Of a stretch of 64,000 nucleotides of DNA, positions 29,571 through 41,457 are shown piece after piece; positions within the stretch are counted from its first letter, which is position 1; every line of letters begins with the position of its first letter. This DNA comes from Alentia gelatinosa (Eukaryota; Annelida; Polychaeta; Phyllodocida; Polynoidae). Below the pieces are notes generated by a model, which worked only from the letters and a program-made list of their open reading frames with translations, ran no database searches and was not told where the DNA came from. The position numbers were made by a program, and so were the translations under genes. The stretch spans positions 179,432,303 to 179,496,302 of the forward strand of contig OX465579.1 of assembly GCA_950022655.1 (NCBI GenBank). Reading direction: 5' to 3'.

Positions 29571-31890
29571 CTTCGAAGTGTTGTGTGACACTCTGTTCAT
29601 GACTGCCCATCAATCTGACTGTCTATTCATCTGCCCATCCACCTTACTGCCCACTCACCTGACTGCCCATCCACTTATCTGACTATTCATCTAACTGACC
29701 ACTCCCTGATTTCCCCTTCATGTGACTGCCCATTCACGTCTATCTGATTGGCCATCCACCTGTCTCACCATTGACTGGACTTCTCATCCACCTGACTGCC
29801 CGTCTATCTGATTGGCCATCCACCTGACTGCCCGTCTATCTGATTGGCCATCCACCTGTCTCACCACTGACTGGACTTCTCATCCACCTGACTGCCCGTC
29901 TATCTGATTGGCCATCCACCTGTCTGACCACTGACTGGCCATCCACCTGACTGCCCGTCTATCTGATTGGCCAGCCACCTGTCTCACCACTAACTGGCCA
30001 TCCACCTGACTGCCCGTCTATCTGATTGGCCATCCACCTGTCTGACCACTGATTGGCCATCCACCTGACTGCCCGTCTATCTGATTGGCCATCCACCTGA
30101 CTGCCCGTCTATCTGACTGGCCATCCACCTGTCTGACCACTGACTGGACTTCTCATTCACCTGTCTGCCTGTCTATCTGATTGGCCATCCACCTGTCTGA
30201 CCACTGATTGGCCATCCACCTGACTGCCCGTCTATCTGATTGGCCAGCCACCTGTCTCACCACTAACTGGCCATCCACCTGACTGCCCGTCTATATGATT
30301 GGCCATCCACCTGTCTCACCACTGATTGGCCATCCACCTGACTGCCCGTCTATCTGATTGGCCATCCACCTGACTGCCCGTCTATCTGATTGGCCATCCA
30401 CCTGTCTCACCACTGACTGGACTTCTCATCCACCTGACTGCCCGTCTATCTGATTGGCCATCCACCTGACTGCCCGTCTATCTGATTGGCCATCCACCTG
30501 TCTCACCATTGACTGGACTTCTCATCCACCTGACTGCCCGTCTATCTGATTGGCCATCCACCTGTCTCACCACTGACTGGACTTCTCATCCACCTGACTG
30601 CCCGTCTATCTGATTGGCCCGCCACCTGTCTCACCATTGACCTGACTTCTCATCCACCTGACTGCCCGTCTATCTGATTGGCCATCCACCTGTCTCACCA
30701 TTGACTGGACTTCTCATCCACCTGACTGCCCGTCTATCTGATTGGCCATCCACCTGACTGCCCATCTATCTGATTGGCCATCCACCTGTCTGACCACTGA
30801 TTGGCCATCCACCTGACTGCCCGTCTATCTGACTGGCCATCCACCTGTCTGCCCGTCTATCTGATTGGCCATCCACCTCTCTCACCACTGACTGGACTTC
30901 TCATCCACCTGACTGCCCGTCTATCTGATTGGCCATCCACCTGACTGCCCATCTATCTGATTGGCCATCCACCTCTCTCACCACTGACTGGACTTCTCAT
31001 CCACCTGACTGCCCGTCTATCTGATTGGCCATCCTCCTGACTGCCCGTCTATCTGATTGGCCATCCACCTCTCTCACCACTGACTGGACTTCTCATCCAC
31101 CTGACTGCCCGTCTATCTGATTGGCCATCCACCTGACTGCCCGTCTATCTGATTGGCCATCCACCTCTCTCACCACTGACTGGACTTCTCATCCACCTGA
31201 CTGCCCGTCTATCTGATTGGCCATCCACCTGACTGCCCGTCTATCTGATTGGCCATCCACCTCTCTCACCACTGACTGGACTTCTCATCCACCTGACTGC
31301 CCGTCTATCTGATTGGCCATCCACCTGACTGCCCGTCTATCTGATTGGCCATCCACCTGACTGCCCGTCTATCTGATTAGCCATCCACCTGCCTGCCCGT
31401 CAATCTGATTGGCCATCCACCTGACTGCCCGTCTATCTGATTGGCCATCCACCTGTCTGACCACTGACTGGACTTCTCATTCACCTGACTGCCCGTCTAT
31501 CTGATTGGCCATCCACCTGTCTGACCACTGACTGCTCATCCACCTGACTGCCTGTCTATCTGATTGGCCATCCACCTGACTGCCCGTCTATCTGATTGGC
31601 CATCCACCTCTCTCACCACTGACTGGACTTCTCATCCACCTGACTGCCCGTCTATCTGATTGGCCATCCACCTCTCTCACCACTGACTGGACTTCTCATC
31701 CACCTGACTGCCCGTCTATCTGATTGGCCATCCACCTGTCTCACCACTGACTGGACTTCTCATCCACCTGACTGCCCGTCTATCTGATTGGCCATCCACC
31801 TGTCTCACCATTGACTGGACTTCTCATCCACCTGACTGCCCATCTATCTGATTGGCCATCCACTTGACTGCCCATCTATCTGGGTGCTCT
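29571..31890. repeat. 32/64-bp minisatellite derived from the 16-bp unit
   Basis: Tandem blocks of ccatccacctgactgc + ccgtctatctgattgg (32 bp), alternating irregularly with a longer form carrying tctcaccactgactggact + tctcatccacctgactgcc. The ccatccacctgactgc half clearly relates to the 16-bp minisatellite just upstream, so the array looks like a higher-order expansion of it. Confidence 0.9.
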
Positions 31891-32059
31891 TCAGCTTGAC
31901 TGATCACCAACATTAATTACTTATCCACATCTGCTATTGATTATTCTCTACCTTATGTATTATCAATTAGCTTATCCATCTACAATGGTGGATCCATCTG
32001 ATCCATGTATATGGTATGTAAAAATTCCATAAGCAAAAATGATATCACCTTCATTTCAG

Positions 32060-32172
32060 AATCAATAGTTCAGATCTGGCCATCAGACATGGTAGTGAAG
32101 ATTCACCAAGAGGGCTTGATAAATCTCAGGCTGCTTCCAGGACATTTTTTCAACTTCAATATAAGTGCAACA
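32060..32172 (+). CDS. Ig exon A2 (module 2)
   Basis: Acceptor cttcatttcag|AATCAA, donor AGTGCAACA|gtaagt; phase 1 to 0. It encodes SIVQIWPSDMVVKIHQEG then LINLRLLPGHFFNFNISAT, close to exon A1 but about seven codons shorter at the 5' end. The B strand again lacks Cys. NIS is a potential glycosylation site. It joins B2 in phase 0 across an intron of about 6 kb filled with inserted elements. Confidence 0.75.
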
Positions 32173-33819
32173 GTAAGTCATTTATTTAATTTGTATTTTG
32201 TGATATAAATTATGATATGTATCAAATATTGCTGAGGGGAAATTCTCAAGAACTACTTTTCTTTCTCTTTCTCACTGGATTTGTTGTTACGGTAGTATTT
32301 GATCAAAATGTACATTAAATACTAAATAATACAATTGCTTCTTTAAAAAAAGGAGGAAATTATAACCAAAAAATTATTGGTCTAGACTATATGCAGTCGA
32401 GTGTTGGACCATGTGAGTTGCCACATAGCCTACTGTTGAGTAGTATACATAGCCGTATACACCATAAAATCAATTGTTCAAAACCGTTCATGCATGGTTC
32501 TCCACCCATTGTGTTTTTGTATGTTTATTACCCAATCTATTGTTTTCTCGCTCTAATCGTTTACACATCCGGCTCTGTATCGTCTTAAAAACTAAGAGGG
32601 GCTATTGTTCTCCGAGTCCAGGGATTACTGCTCCACATCTCCCAAACATTTGCGGTACACAATCCCGGGCGTGTTTGTGTTTGCCTATCAGTGTGCGGAG
32701 CATACAGGTCACCCCGGGCGCTCTGATGGGTGCTTTCACTGGTGTGTACTTCCCGGGAAGCTATGTTTACCACACACATGTATCGGTATTACACATGTAT
32801 ACATGTTGCGTGCCCATATTCGGTAAATACAGCTTCCAGGGAGTGCTCTTTTACGTTGATATATCCCGCACATACATCTTTTGCCCGTGCTTGGTAAACA
32901 TAGTTTGATATTATTATATACCTATGCACTAACTCAGTGTAAATACTTACTGTTCTTAGGGGTACAGTAAGTCGTTGCATATTGCACGATACGCCGTGTA
33001 GCTTTGTACTGATTTACATATTGCACGCTTTGACTGACATATTGCACACTTTGACCGACATATTGCACACTTTGACCGACATATTGCATGCTTTGCAAAT
33101 TAACGCAATCTGATTGGACGAGAGGCTGACAACACAAATCTGGGCAGAAGAATTGCAAATGGGGAAGCTAAGTTCTCATTAAAAGTTTGCCCATGTTGGC
33201 AAACGGCCAAACTTCATCAACTTGTCAAATATTGATGAAATCAAGGAAAATAAAGTTCAGAGTTCTTCTCAAAATTAAGTAAATAATCACAAGTCGTTTT
33301 GCCAAAGACTGAAATAATCAATTCATGGATGGATCGTATGATAAATATAAATCGGCTAAGACTCGCCAAATAAATGCAATGTCCAGTGTGACTCATACAA
33401 ATTCCATTGAAGTTATCACTAATATCACTTATTATCCAGTTTCCTCTTGTGTATCACACTCAATCACCAAAGTCCATTGACTCCCAATGATTTATTGATA
33501 GACGGATCCTTTGTATCAGTAGTTGAGCCTATGAGAGTACTTGGAGAGTCTCAAATCCAAGCCACTTTTTACACTTTCCAAATATAAGGCAAGTCGCTTT
33601 ATGTTAAGCTATTCAATGTAAATGCTGGTAATTAAGACAGTCTCAGAGCTGGCCAAGACCCTTCTGTACAGCACGAGATGGTATCGACCATACTTTCACC
33701 TAGAGAGCAACTCACTAATTACGACAACACCTGGACTGCCTTAAAATAATTCATTAAAACATGAATAAATTATTTGTGATAATAAGATAGACAACAAGTA
33801 ATATTGACAGTGTTGGATA
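32173..33819. other. Intron with short tandem repeat
   Basis: About 32990-33095 holds four copies of a 21-bp unit (acatattgcacactttgaccg). A CpG-richer block at about 32600-32900 looks transposon-derived, but no terminus was found. No exon seen. Confidence 0.45.
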
Positions 33820-33899
33820 TCACATAAAATACACATTGTAGATAAAATGCATTGTGACAATGACATGGTAAAACAGTTTAAGAAGCCACTGTGCGTGGA

Positions 33900-34356
33900 G
33901 ATAAGAATACAGGGCTCGGGCGAGTAGCTTGACATACTCCAGTGGGAGGACTGGGGCCTGATCCGGTCGGTGGGTTGACCTGCGCTCGATTCCTGACATG
34001 GCGCGCGTGACGAGCGGGGCGGTGAAGACTGACGTGTCCATGGCCCACAGACGCAGTAGCGTTTTCGCGCCGGAGATGTAGTTCTTGACTGACGCTATGC
34101 TCTTTAAAGAGTTGGCCAAGAGCTGTGTGTAGAGTGAAAGTTGTGTGGGGGTCGGGTGCCGAGGGTCGAATGAGTGGCACTCCATGAAGGTCATGTATGC
34201 TGTTGCCTGTCGTCGCAGGTTGTCCGTTGTTCCTTTTGACACGGCCGCTGCCCAGGATTCCTCCAGATCAGTGATCAGGTTAGGGCTTGCTTGTTCTGGA
34301 GAGACACAAGATGGGGGTCTAAGAGAAACGACAGAATTACGTAGGTGACAGTACAT
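33900..34356 (-). pseudogene. Tyrosine-recombinase core-binding domain remnant (DIRS/Crypton-like)
   Basis: The minus frame encodes SWAAAVSKGTTDNLRRQATA, FDPRHPTPTQLSLYTQLLAN, SVKNYISGAKTLLRLW and MSGIERRSTHRPDQAPVLPL. This matches the SAM-like N-terminal core-binding domain of DIRS- and Crypton-type tyrosine recombinases. The catalytic C-terminal part (R..H-x-x-R..Y) is missing, replaced after about 33900 by AT-rich sequence. It is a truncated mobile-element fragment in the A2-B2 intron. Confidence 0.65.
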
Positions 34357-34840
34357 ATTTAAGTGCTATTGGAACAGTCCTTAAGAGATTATATTCATTA
34401 ACGAGTTTATCGGCTAGGCTAGCTTTGAGTAGGCTTCCCGTGAGTGGTAAGTTTGAAAACGAACTGACCGGTGGTTGGGGTCACATGACCAGTGACGTAG
34501 TGTTCGATTGAGTCCGGTGTGGTTTTGTGATCGACTATTCGTCTGAGTTATGAGAAGGACAGCCAGGTGCGAAATTAATATCAATTTACAATTAATCACC
34601 AATGAGAATTTGGAAGAGGCTCATGGGAGATCTCGCTTGAAACCACATAGGATCGAGACAATGTGAGAATATGTTAATTTTCATGTTTTAGAATGGGAAC
34701 ACCTTGAAGGAACTCCTTAGGGAATTCCGGATTGCGTCAGTATATACAAACCTAAAGCAGAGTGAGGATCCCTATGTAAAAGTTAGTAGTATATGGAAAT
34801 GTCACCTTTAATGCGGCTAACTTACACTTAATGCTAAATA
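34357..34840. other. Intron, nothing recognised
   Basis: No exon, repeat unit or element terminus seen. Confidence 0.35.
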
Positions 34841-34844
34841 CTAT

Positions 34845-35361
34845 TGTGGTGGTTGCCGCATGTCTAGCAGGTTGGATGACCCCAATCCGGAACACTAGTT
34901 CCAGGCAGGATCCCACCCTACGCATTCTACATAGGTTGGTTCAGCTTTCGGTGAGTTTGCATAGACACAACACACGCGTTTAATAAACAGGAATCTTTAT
35001 TAACAAAGCTACTTCCCGGAAAGATCTTGAAGATCTTTCCCACAAGTACAGTACCCCAGCACGATGTGCCGGGTAACGCTGGAGAGGCTAATCTGAAAGA
35101 CTCGCCTAACCACCAGGAAGGTTACGAGAACCCGCCTGCAAAGTGAGGGCCCAAGGGTCTGTTCCATAGAAGAGACGCGCGAGGACAGCATGTCGACTTA
35201 CTGTGAACGCCGAGTATATATACCCAGCGTTACGTAATCCCGGTCTCCACCATGCCACTCTCATGTGCGGTGTTGCCCGGAATCACTACACAGTTAGGAT
35301 CGGCACGTCACGCCACCTTCCGTAGAACACACAAACACTGCTGGATTCCCACCCCACTACA
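34845..35361 (-). mobile_element. Solo LTR of a second Ty3/gypsy family
   Basis: 517 bp starting tgtggtggttgccgc and ending accccactaca, flanked by ctat on both sides (34841-34844, 35362-35365). Sequence order resembles the LTR at 12051: a TTTATTA block, a tatata..gttacgtaat block, then aggatcggcac..cgcca and a final C-rich end. AATAAA lies on the minus strand, giving its orientation. No internal coding region is attached. Confidence 0.8.
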
Positions 35362-35548
35362 CTATCTTACTATCTTGAGTATGTTATGATACGTAGAAGT
35401 AACACGAATGTGTAGTTTGTTTATGGGCAGATGACTCAGCCTCTTGTTTCTCTTTCATATTTATTTCTTATGAGTTTTTGAGTTTCTCAAAGAATACTTT
35501 TGGTATACCAATCAATTTATCGGTATAACTCATATCAGTCTATTTTTC

Positions 35549-36234
35549 CCTCACAAATATAGTTGAATTCTCTGAGGAGTTGGGCTATAGCTTTTAAAAG
35601 CAGCTTTCACTACAGCCCCTCTACATTTAGTCCAAAGTATTTTGTTCTCACCAGCTGTACCCACTTTATGTAGAGTTTTCTTGTATGACTTCAACACTCT
35701 CAACATGCTCTGACTCACATTAATGATCCCCTTCAACACGTTGATAACTATGCGTTGATATCTCCGCTATAGCCAGAACCTGCTCCCTCAACGCAGTCCT
35801 TAGAACACACTGTTGCTAAAGAAAGCTGTTTTCCTATCTGTCTAGCAATAGTTGAAACCTGTCCTCCATCTCTAGGGTTTTTAAATATCACATTATACTC
35901 CATATTAAGGGAGATTGTGCATGCATATTTCCCCACTTCAAAAAATGTTCTGGGAGATAAAGTACATGCTAATTCCTAATTTGGTATGAGCCAACTGTGA
36001 ACAGTTTCTGTATGTCTAAATTGTTAACTACCTCCTTCATCAAATCTTCAGCACAATCAAGCAATGTTCGCTATCAGCAAAAGAGTTCATGGTGTGTGAA
36101 TTAGGAAGTCCTTCATGAAATTCTATGTTGTCAATCTCTTCATACACCCTCTGGTATACCGCATAACAGAACAAAACCTTCTTAGGGTAGTCACCCTTCT
36201 GGTAACTCACATGTCTCCTCTTCAGTATACTCAC
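35549..36234 (-). pseudogene. Decayed viral-type packaging-ATPase-like fragment
   Basis: Three minus-strand pieces in different frames (36040-36234, 35748-35936, 35551-35739) read as parts of one protein. Visible motifs are a Walker-B-like hydrophobic run before DLMKE near 36035-36060 and FKNPRDGGQVSTIARQ at about 35840-35890. These resemble the A32/FtsK-type packaging ATPase family found in Polinton/adintovirus-like elements. The Walker-A half is absent, cut off by the LINE fragment at 36241. At least two frameshifts break it. The family call is from motif memory and is moderate only. Confidence 0.45.
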
Positions 36235-36240
36235 AACAAA

Positions 36241-37180
36241 AAATGTTTAACAAATGTTATCTGTTTAGAAGGATCCGAAAATATGTAAACAAAGTAACTG
36301 TTTTGAACATCTTGAGAACATGTGTACTACCAATGATTGACCATTGCTCATTTCTATTAGAGGGTGCACAAGCTACAACAAAAAACAGATTAGGTACGGG
36401 TATAAATAGAGCACTAAGGATAGCCCTGGGTAAGGACGCTTATGAAGGTGAAAGATTTGTGAGCAATAGGGTGTTGTTCGAGAGATGTGGTGTCAGTAAC
36501 TCAGAAACTAGGAGGAAAATACTTCTATTGGGTATAATTAGGGTATTATTTAATATCTCGGCGATTCAAATGAGAAATAATGACGAAAGGGACTTAAGAG
36601 TGGCAACTAGAATGTCTAAAAAGGAGCTAATATACATCCCACGCCCTAAGAAAGAGAAATTTAGGAAAACGTGTGTATATACAGGTATAATGATATGGAA
36701 TGAGTTATCAGGGGAGTTACATCGGGACTCATCCAACAAAAACTTCAAGGAAGGAGTACAGGAAATGTTAAATAAGTGAAAGAGGGAAGGATAGATAAAG
36801 CCGGAACTAATAACAGATTAGAACATAAAAATGTCAGACTTAACTTTTAAGGGGGGTGATTTCGTAAGTGGACACGACCAAAAGCAACAACCACAAAAAA
36901 CCCAGCACGATGATTAACTTTAAGAAAATGTTCTGGCGGTTGTACTGGGCCCCCCTGCCAGTATCCAATAAACAATTGGAGATAGACGGTGGGGTCACTG
37001 CAGTATGTCCGGCTACGGAACGGAGGACTAAAGGTATGGTAATGATCATCACCCATTGTATATATCATACTTTCTCTATACACCATTGTATGTTTTTGTT
37101 TATTGTGCTTTGTTCATTGTGATATTGCCTGGAAGACCGATTGTAAGATCGAACGCAATAAAAACCTCTAAAAAAAATTT
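36241..37180 (+). pseudogene. 3' fragment of another LINE (RT C-terminus plus 3' UTR)
   Basis: The plus frame 36243-36779 (178 codons) contains RRIRKYVNKVTVLNILRTCV, LPMIDHCSFLLEG and INRALRIALGKDAYEGERF. This is the region after the RT in jockey/CR1-type LINEs (..lYxsxVxPhxdYcs.., Q/NRALRIxxg). The 3' part includes ccgattgtaagatcgaacgc and an AATAAA at about 37160, then A/T runs. It is 5'-truncated, as is usual for LINE copies. Confidence 0.7.
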
Positions 37181-37403
37181 TTTTTAAAGCATCTAGTCGG
37201 TCCACTTATACACAATGTAGATGCCAGTTTAAGTAGAAGTTCATTCCTCATAATCTCCTTCACAAATTCAGCCATATTCCTTTCTCTTCTTTTTTTCCTT
37301 TCTCTTCTTTTTTCTATTCTTTTTTTCTTTTTCCCCCCCTTGAAAACAAACCTCTCCACGTAACAAAGTGTAACCACCTGCTAATTGAAGTCGGATAACC
37401 CCC

Positions 37404-37660
37404 ACATACATAGTGACTGTACTTATGTCTACCACCATACATAGTGACTGTACTTATGTCTACCACCATACATAGTGACTGCACTTATGTCTACCACCAT
37501 ACATAGTGACTGTACTTATGTCTACCACCATACATAGTGACTGTACTTATGTCTACCACCCTACATAGTGACTGTACTTATGTCTACCACCCTACATAGT
37601 GACTGTACTTATGTCTACCACCCTATATAGTGACTGTACTTATGTCTACCACCCTACACC
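37404..37660. repeat. 31-bp tandem repeat
   Basis: Eight copies of a 31-bp unit (tagtgactgtacttatgtct..); starts at 37411, 37442, 37473, 37504 and so on. Confidence 0.92.
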
Positions 37661-37689
37661 CTCTAATTACGATCAGTCAACACCTTACA

Positions 37690-37981
37690 CCAGGGACCTG
37701 TTTCACTAGTTTCGTGGCGTCTGTGACACCATACGGACAGATCACAAGATTGCAGTAGATGACACATGAAGTTTCAGTCACTTCTCGTAAAAATTAAGCA
37801 ATGACATTTTAACACGAGTAGGGGATACATATAACCTATAATCATTCCAAATATGAAGAAGGTTGGCCACTTCGATCTTCTGATATTTGCTAGTCTTTTT
37901 CCGCTGTTGCTTGCACTGTTGGTGCCGCTGTTGATGTCCGTCTAGGCCTAATGTCACGAGACTACTGAAACAGGTCCCAGG
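37690..37981. mobile_element. MITE with ccagggacctgtttc termini
   Basis: Terminal inverted repeats ccagggacctgtttcacta and actactgaaacaggtcccag bound about 290 bp. The interior (taaaaattaagcaatgaca.., acatataacctataatc) is shared with MITE copies at about 43200-43320, 54850-54970 and 58090-58200. It lies about 150 bp upstream of Ig exon B2. Confidence 0.75.
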
Positions 37982-38128
37982 AGACGTTTTTACCTCTCTA
38001 CCCGAAGTCCGGCGATCGGTACACATGAGTGCGACTGGGAATGTGTACCGCAAATGTTTGCCAGATGTGGAACAGTTTTTGAACAATACGGTCAATACTA
38101 CTTTGTTGATCTCATTTTGTTATTCCAG

Positions 38129-38342
38129 TTTGTTGGCAAGTCAGATGCGACAGTTGTTTACAAAGCAGATCCATACATCTCTTATGTGGTGTCCAACCAC
38201 AAGGATTGGTTGGAAGACTTGGGCAGCCCAGAGTACACCCTGAAGATCAAGGCGATGACTTGGGACGGGGCTGGCGAGTATACAGCAGCAGTCACTCAAA
38301 GAAACGGGCATCCATCTCGCAAATTCCAGGTCCCAGCTATTG
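38129..38342 (+). CDS. Ig exon B2
   Basis: Acceptor tgttattccag|TTTGTT, donor CCAGCTATTG|gtgagt; phase 0 to 1. It encodes SPEYTLKIKAMTWDGAGEY then TAAVTQRNGHPSRKFQVPAIG, aligned with B1. The D/A-G-x-Y turn is kept, but Thr and Ala replace the usual F-strand Cys context. The frame is open upstream into the intron, but homology and the acceptor place the start here. Confidence 0.78.
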
Positions 38343-40066
38343 GTGAGTGGCATTTTTATCTCTGGCTGCATATGCTTGAATGGTGTTATTTATTTATGAT
38401 CATTAGGGATTATTATACAGCAGTAGGTTTATATGTGGGTTTGGATGAAGAAGTCAGACCAAAATGTTTTGGTACCAGACTCTATTGTTATCAGATATTG
38501 AAACTAGATGACATTAGATAATTTAGTATATTGTATAGTGATAGGGATGGATCGGTCAACACTGTTTGTGTAATATTTAGAAAAACAAACTATTGAGAGT
38601 GTACCGTAGCCAAATACGGCACAAGGTTGAAGATATTTAAAAAGAGAAAGAGTTATATATTACGATATTAATCAAGGTTTATTTATATGATAATCATTTA
38701 GTAAAATATTGATAATTAATTTAGTACCTTTGCGTTGGTGTTATAGTCACTTATAGCCATTATAGCTCACATGAGTATTTACAGTAGTAGGTGCGCCTGC
38801 ACTAGAGTTTACGGTAATGCGCCACTGAATGACATCACGACCGCACCAGTGCTGCCCCTAGGTGGGATTCACACGTACTACTGAGACTAGAATGGAGAAA
38901 CGTCACCTATGACTCATAGGGGAAGCTCCTACAGGCTTTCCGCGGTTTTAGTTGAATAAATTATGATAATATCACCTGTTCTCAGAACTGTGTGAACTCA
39001 GACGAGATTACCCACAAGCCTTTTCCAAATTCTCATTAGTGAGGTGAATTAGTAGTGAGCGGATCCCCAGTCTCCAGCAACACCTCCTACTGTCCACATC
39101 GGACATCTTTGAGTCATTTCTGAAATATGATTTATTGGTGAGTTATGCCATTTCTATTTGTTATATGCCTCATGAGATCAGGTTGTGATTACATCTGACT
39201 TTATCCAACACTGAAGAATTTAATATTTGTCCCGAGACACTTTATGATTTTATCCAATTGACAATAGAAGTTGGACACCCTGTCAGAGTTCACATTGCCT
39301 GTGAACTGTGTCTCAAGACTCATACCATATGAGATCTTCTGAAGTGTGAAACCAACATATTATTCTTGAAACCAGTATATTGTGTATGATCCAGATTATC
39401 ACCATGGAATGCTGAGAATTTATGTGAACTATGAACGTGACTTATTGAAGATTCGAACTATATTTCGCTCTCTGACATCTTTCTTTTACAAAGACACATA
39501 GACACTGAATAGAATATTATTAGAATTCATATTAGACATCAATTAATATTTAATTAATAATTCAATATTCCCTAAGTTGTACCTCGTTGTTGGTTGGAAG
39601 AAAAATAGATTCTGGTAGCCAACACTGCTTAGAGTAATTCTACCTTCCCCATCTTTATGCTTAAAGAAACGATCTAATTAACATATTATAATCATATCAT
39701 ATATTCATGATTCCCACGAAATACTATACTCAGTGAATTGAAGATCTACATATATACTTAAGGTTGTAATGAAATACTATCAAGTTTGATTAGTTTATAA
39801 CATTAAAGAGCCTGATGTAAAGCCATATAATCAAAATTTCGAAACCTTTCCATTTATACTAGGTCAACTTTCAGTCAATTGTTAATTTTACCATAACAAC
39901 AGGCATGCAGAAATCATTGGTCTGTTTCACAAAGCTATTATGCTTTATCTCTGAATGGTATTTTGCATCAAATTGTGGAAATCTGTGTCCTTGTATAGAA
40001 AATCTTTCTGGGTAGTACCATTTCTTTATCGATATTTGATACATTGTCTCATTTTGTTTGCTGTAG
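38343..40066. other. Intron, nothing recognised
   Basis: AT-rich, with a GC-richer patch at about 38770-39120 of unknown origin. No exon seen. Confidence 0.4.
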
Positions 40067-40235
40067 ATGATGCACAGTGTACTGTTGGTATAGCTGGTTA
40101 CCTTAATGAAGGAGACCTGGTGTTGAATATGAACTGCTCAGTAAGGTATGCAGGCAATTTGCTGGCAAAGTTTGAGTGGACGGATGAGGCTGGCAGGAGC
40201 ATTCCAGGCTCTATTGTACCAGGACCTGTAGATGA
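40067..40235 (+). CDS. Ig exon C2
   Basis: Acceptor tttgctgtag|ATGATG, donor GTAGATGA|gtatgc; phase 1 to 2, 169 nt. It encodes DDAQCTVGIAGYLNEGDLV, NMNCSVRYAGN, FEWTDEAGRSIPGS. It has an A-strand Cys, a B-strand Cys and a C-strand Trp, as in C1. The donor phase joins exon D2 as GA|A. Confidence 0.78.
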
Positions 40236-41051
40236 GTATGCTATCAACCTAATTTGCTTATCTAGTGTCAAGAATGCTTGATACAAGATTTAGATTCTGA
40301 TTCTTATTAAAGATTGAATAGAACATTCTAAGCACCATGCCAATATCAATGGTCATGATAGAGTGAAGGTAACTTTAAGGAATTTCATTTCAAAGATGAG
40401 TCATATAAGAAATCACCTCATTATCAAGGTTTCTCACACACCTCTGTCACTCACCACGCCCGCTGAACGTGTTTATTTCCCCACACTCCACTCCCTCTTT
40501 TTTCTCTTACCCCCTACAGTCATGTCGACATCATGTAGGGCTATTTAATTGACTCTATATCACGGATTATCGGGGTTAAGCCCTCGCCACTATCAATGAT
40601 TATGTCGCTATACAATATCTTAACCTTTCTCATCAACAGAGTGTCTCATCATACTTACTTGTACAACTTTGTATCTTCAATTTGATACATTTTATAATCA
40701 TGTCTTCTATATCATGACAATCTGTACGATCATCACTTATATTGTGTCGTCCATTCTTATCAACTGTATCATAGGCCTCTGCGCATGCCTCTGTGCATGT
40801 CTTATTCAACAAATAATTTATCGTGATAAATGTATTTATTGGTACTCCAGTTTTTTTCCATAATTAGTGATTGTCACTACTATGCATTACTATTACCTCA
40901 AAACGGTCACTATTAATGATCGTCATGACTATAAAACAGCTCCTGATACCTTGTCTAATTGATCAATTTTGTAATGCTAGACCACAATGGAAATATTTGA
41001 CTCAAATGTGTTACTGTTATTCACATCATATTTTCATTACATCCCTGACAG
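40236..41051. other. Intron, nothing recognised
   Basis: AT-rich; no exon or clear repeat seen. Confidence 0.4.
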
Positions 41052-41191
41052 ATTGGCACCTGAGACCCTAACCTACATGGCAAATATCACCGCATCGACA
41101 GAGTGTGACGGACTCACCTTCACATGCAAAGTCTACTTTGATGACCCGGTGACCTACACTGATTACTGCACAACCAGCATCAATAGCACAT
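41052..41191 (+). CDS. Ig exon D2
   Basis: Acceptor acatccctgacag|ATTGGC, donor AGCACAT|gtaggt; phase 2 to 1, 140 nt. It encodes ANITASTECDGLTFTC then KVYFDDPVTYTDYCTTSINS. It is the closest match to D0 (FTCSLYFDGPVTYTEYC). NIT is a potential glycosylation site. The intron between C2 and D2 is short (about 816 bp). Confidence 0.78.
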
Positions 41192-41398
41192 GTAGGTTAA
41201 TCTGGTCCCTCAACCTCGAAACATATAACGAGACATATGGAAATAAGCAGGTACCATCATATGATAAATTCAATAATTCAGTGGAGGCCCATATACTTAT
41301 CATATCAGAATGTTAGAATACACCTAGTATTGATGTTTTCATTTCTTACCATAAATATGAGTGAAATGTGTTCACGTAAATGTGAGATATTGTTGCAG

Positions 41399-41446
41399 AT
41401 TCAGTGCGACGTATCAGAATCCAACCAAATTCCTTCCCAACCATTG
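41399..41446 (+). CDS. Candidate Ig exon A3, short or truncated
   Basis: Acceptor gatattgttgcag|ATTCAG, donor ACCATTG|gtaaat; 48 nt, phase 1 at both ends. Joined to D2 it reads SVRRIRIQPNSFPTI, loosely matching the start of exons A1/A2 (SIVQIWPSDMVV). It could be a real symmetric mini-exon. Alternatively it is an A exon cut by the insertion beginning at 41458, since ggtaaatataag occurs at 41446-41457 and again at 42163-42174. Confidence 0.45.
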
Positions 41447-41457
41447 GTAAATATAAG

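Noticed and set aside
28825..29682. Long open frames of Pro/Ser/Thr/His repeats (285 and 222 codons)
   Set aside because: They are the 16-bp minisatellite read in two frames; no codon-level constraint and no splice or promoter context.
28941..31890. CRISPR-like array
   Set aside because: Repeats are contiguous tandem units without unique spacers, in a eukaryotic intron.
36840..37122. Short frames around 36.9 kb
   Set aside because: They fall in the 3' UTR of the LINE fragment and lack motifs.
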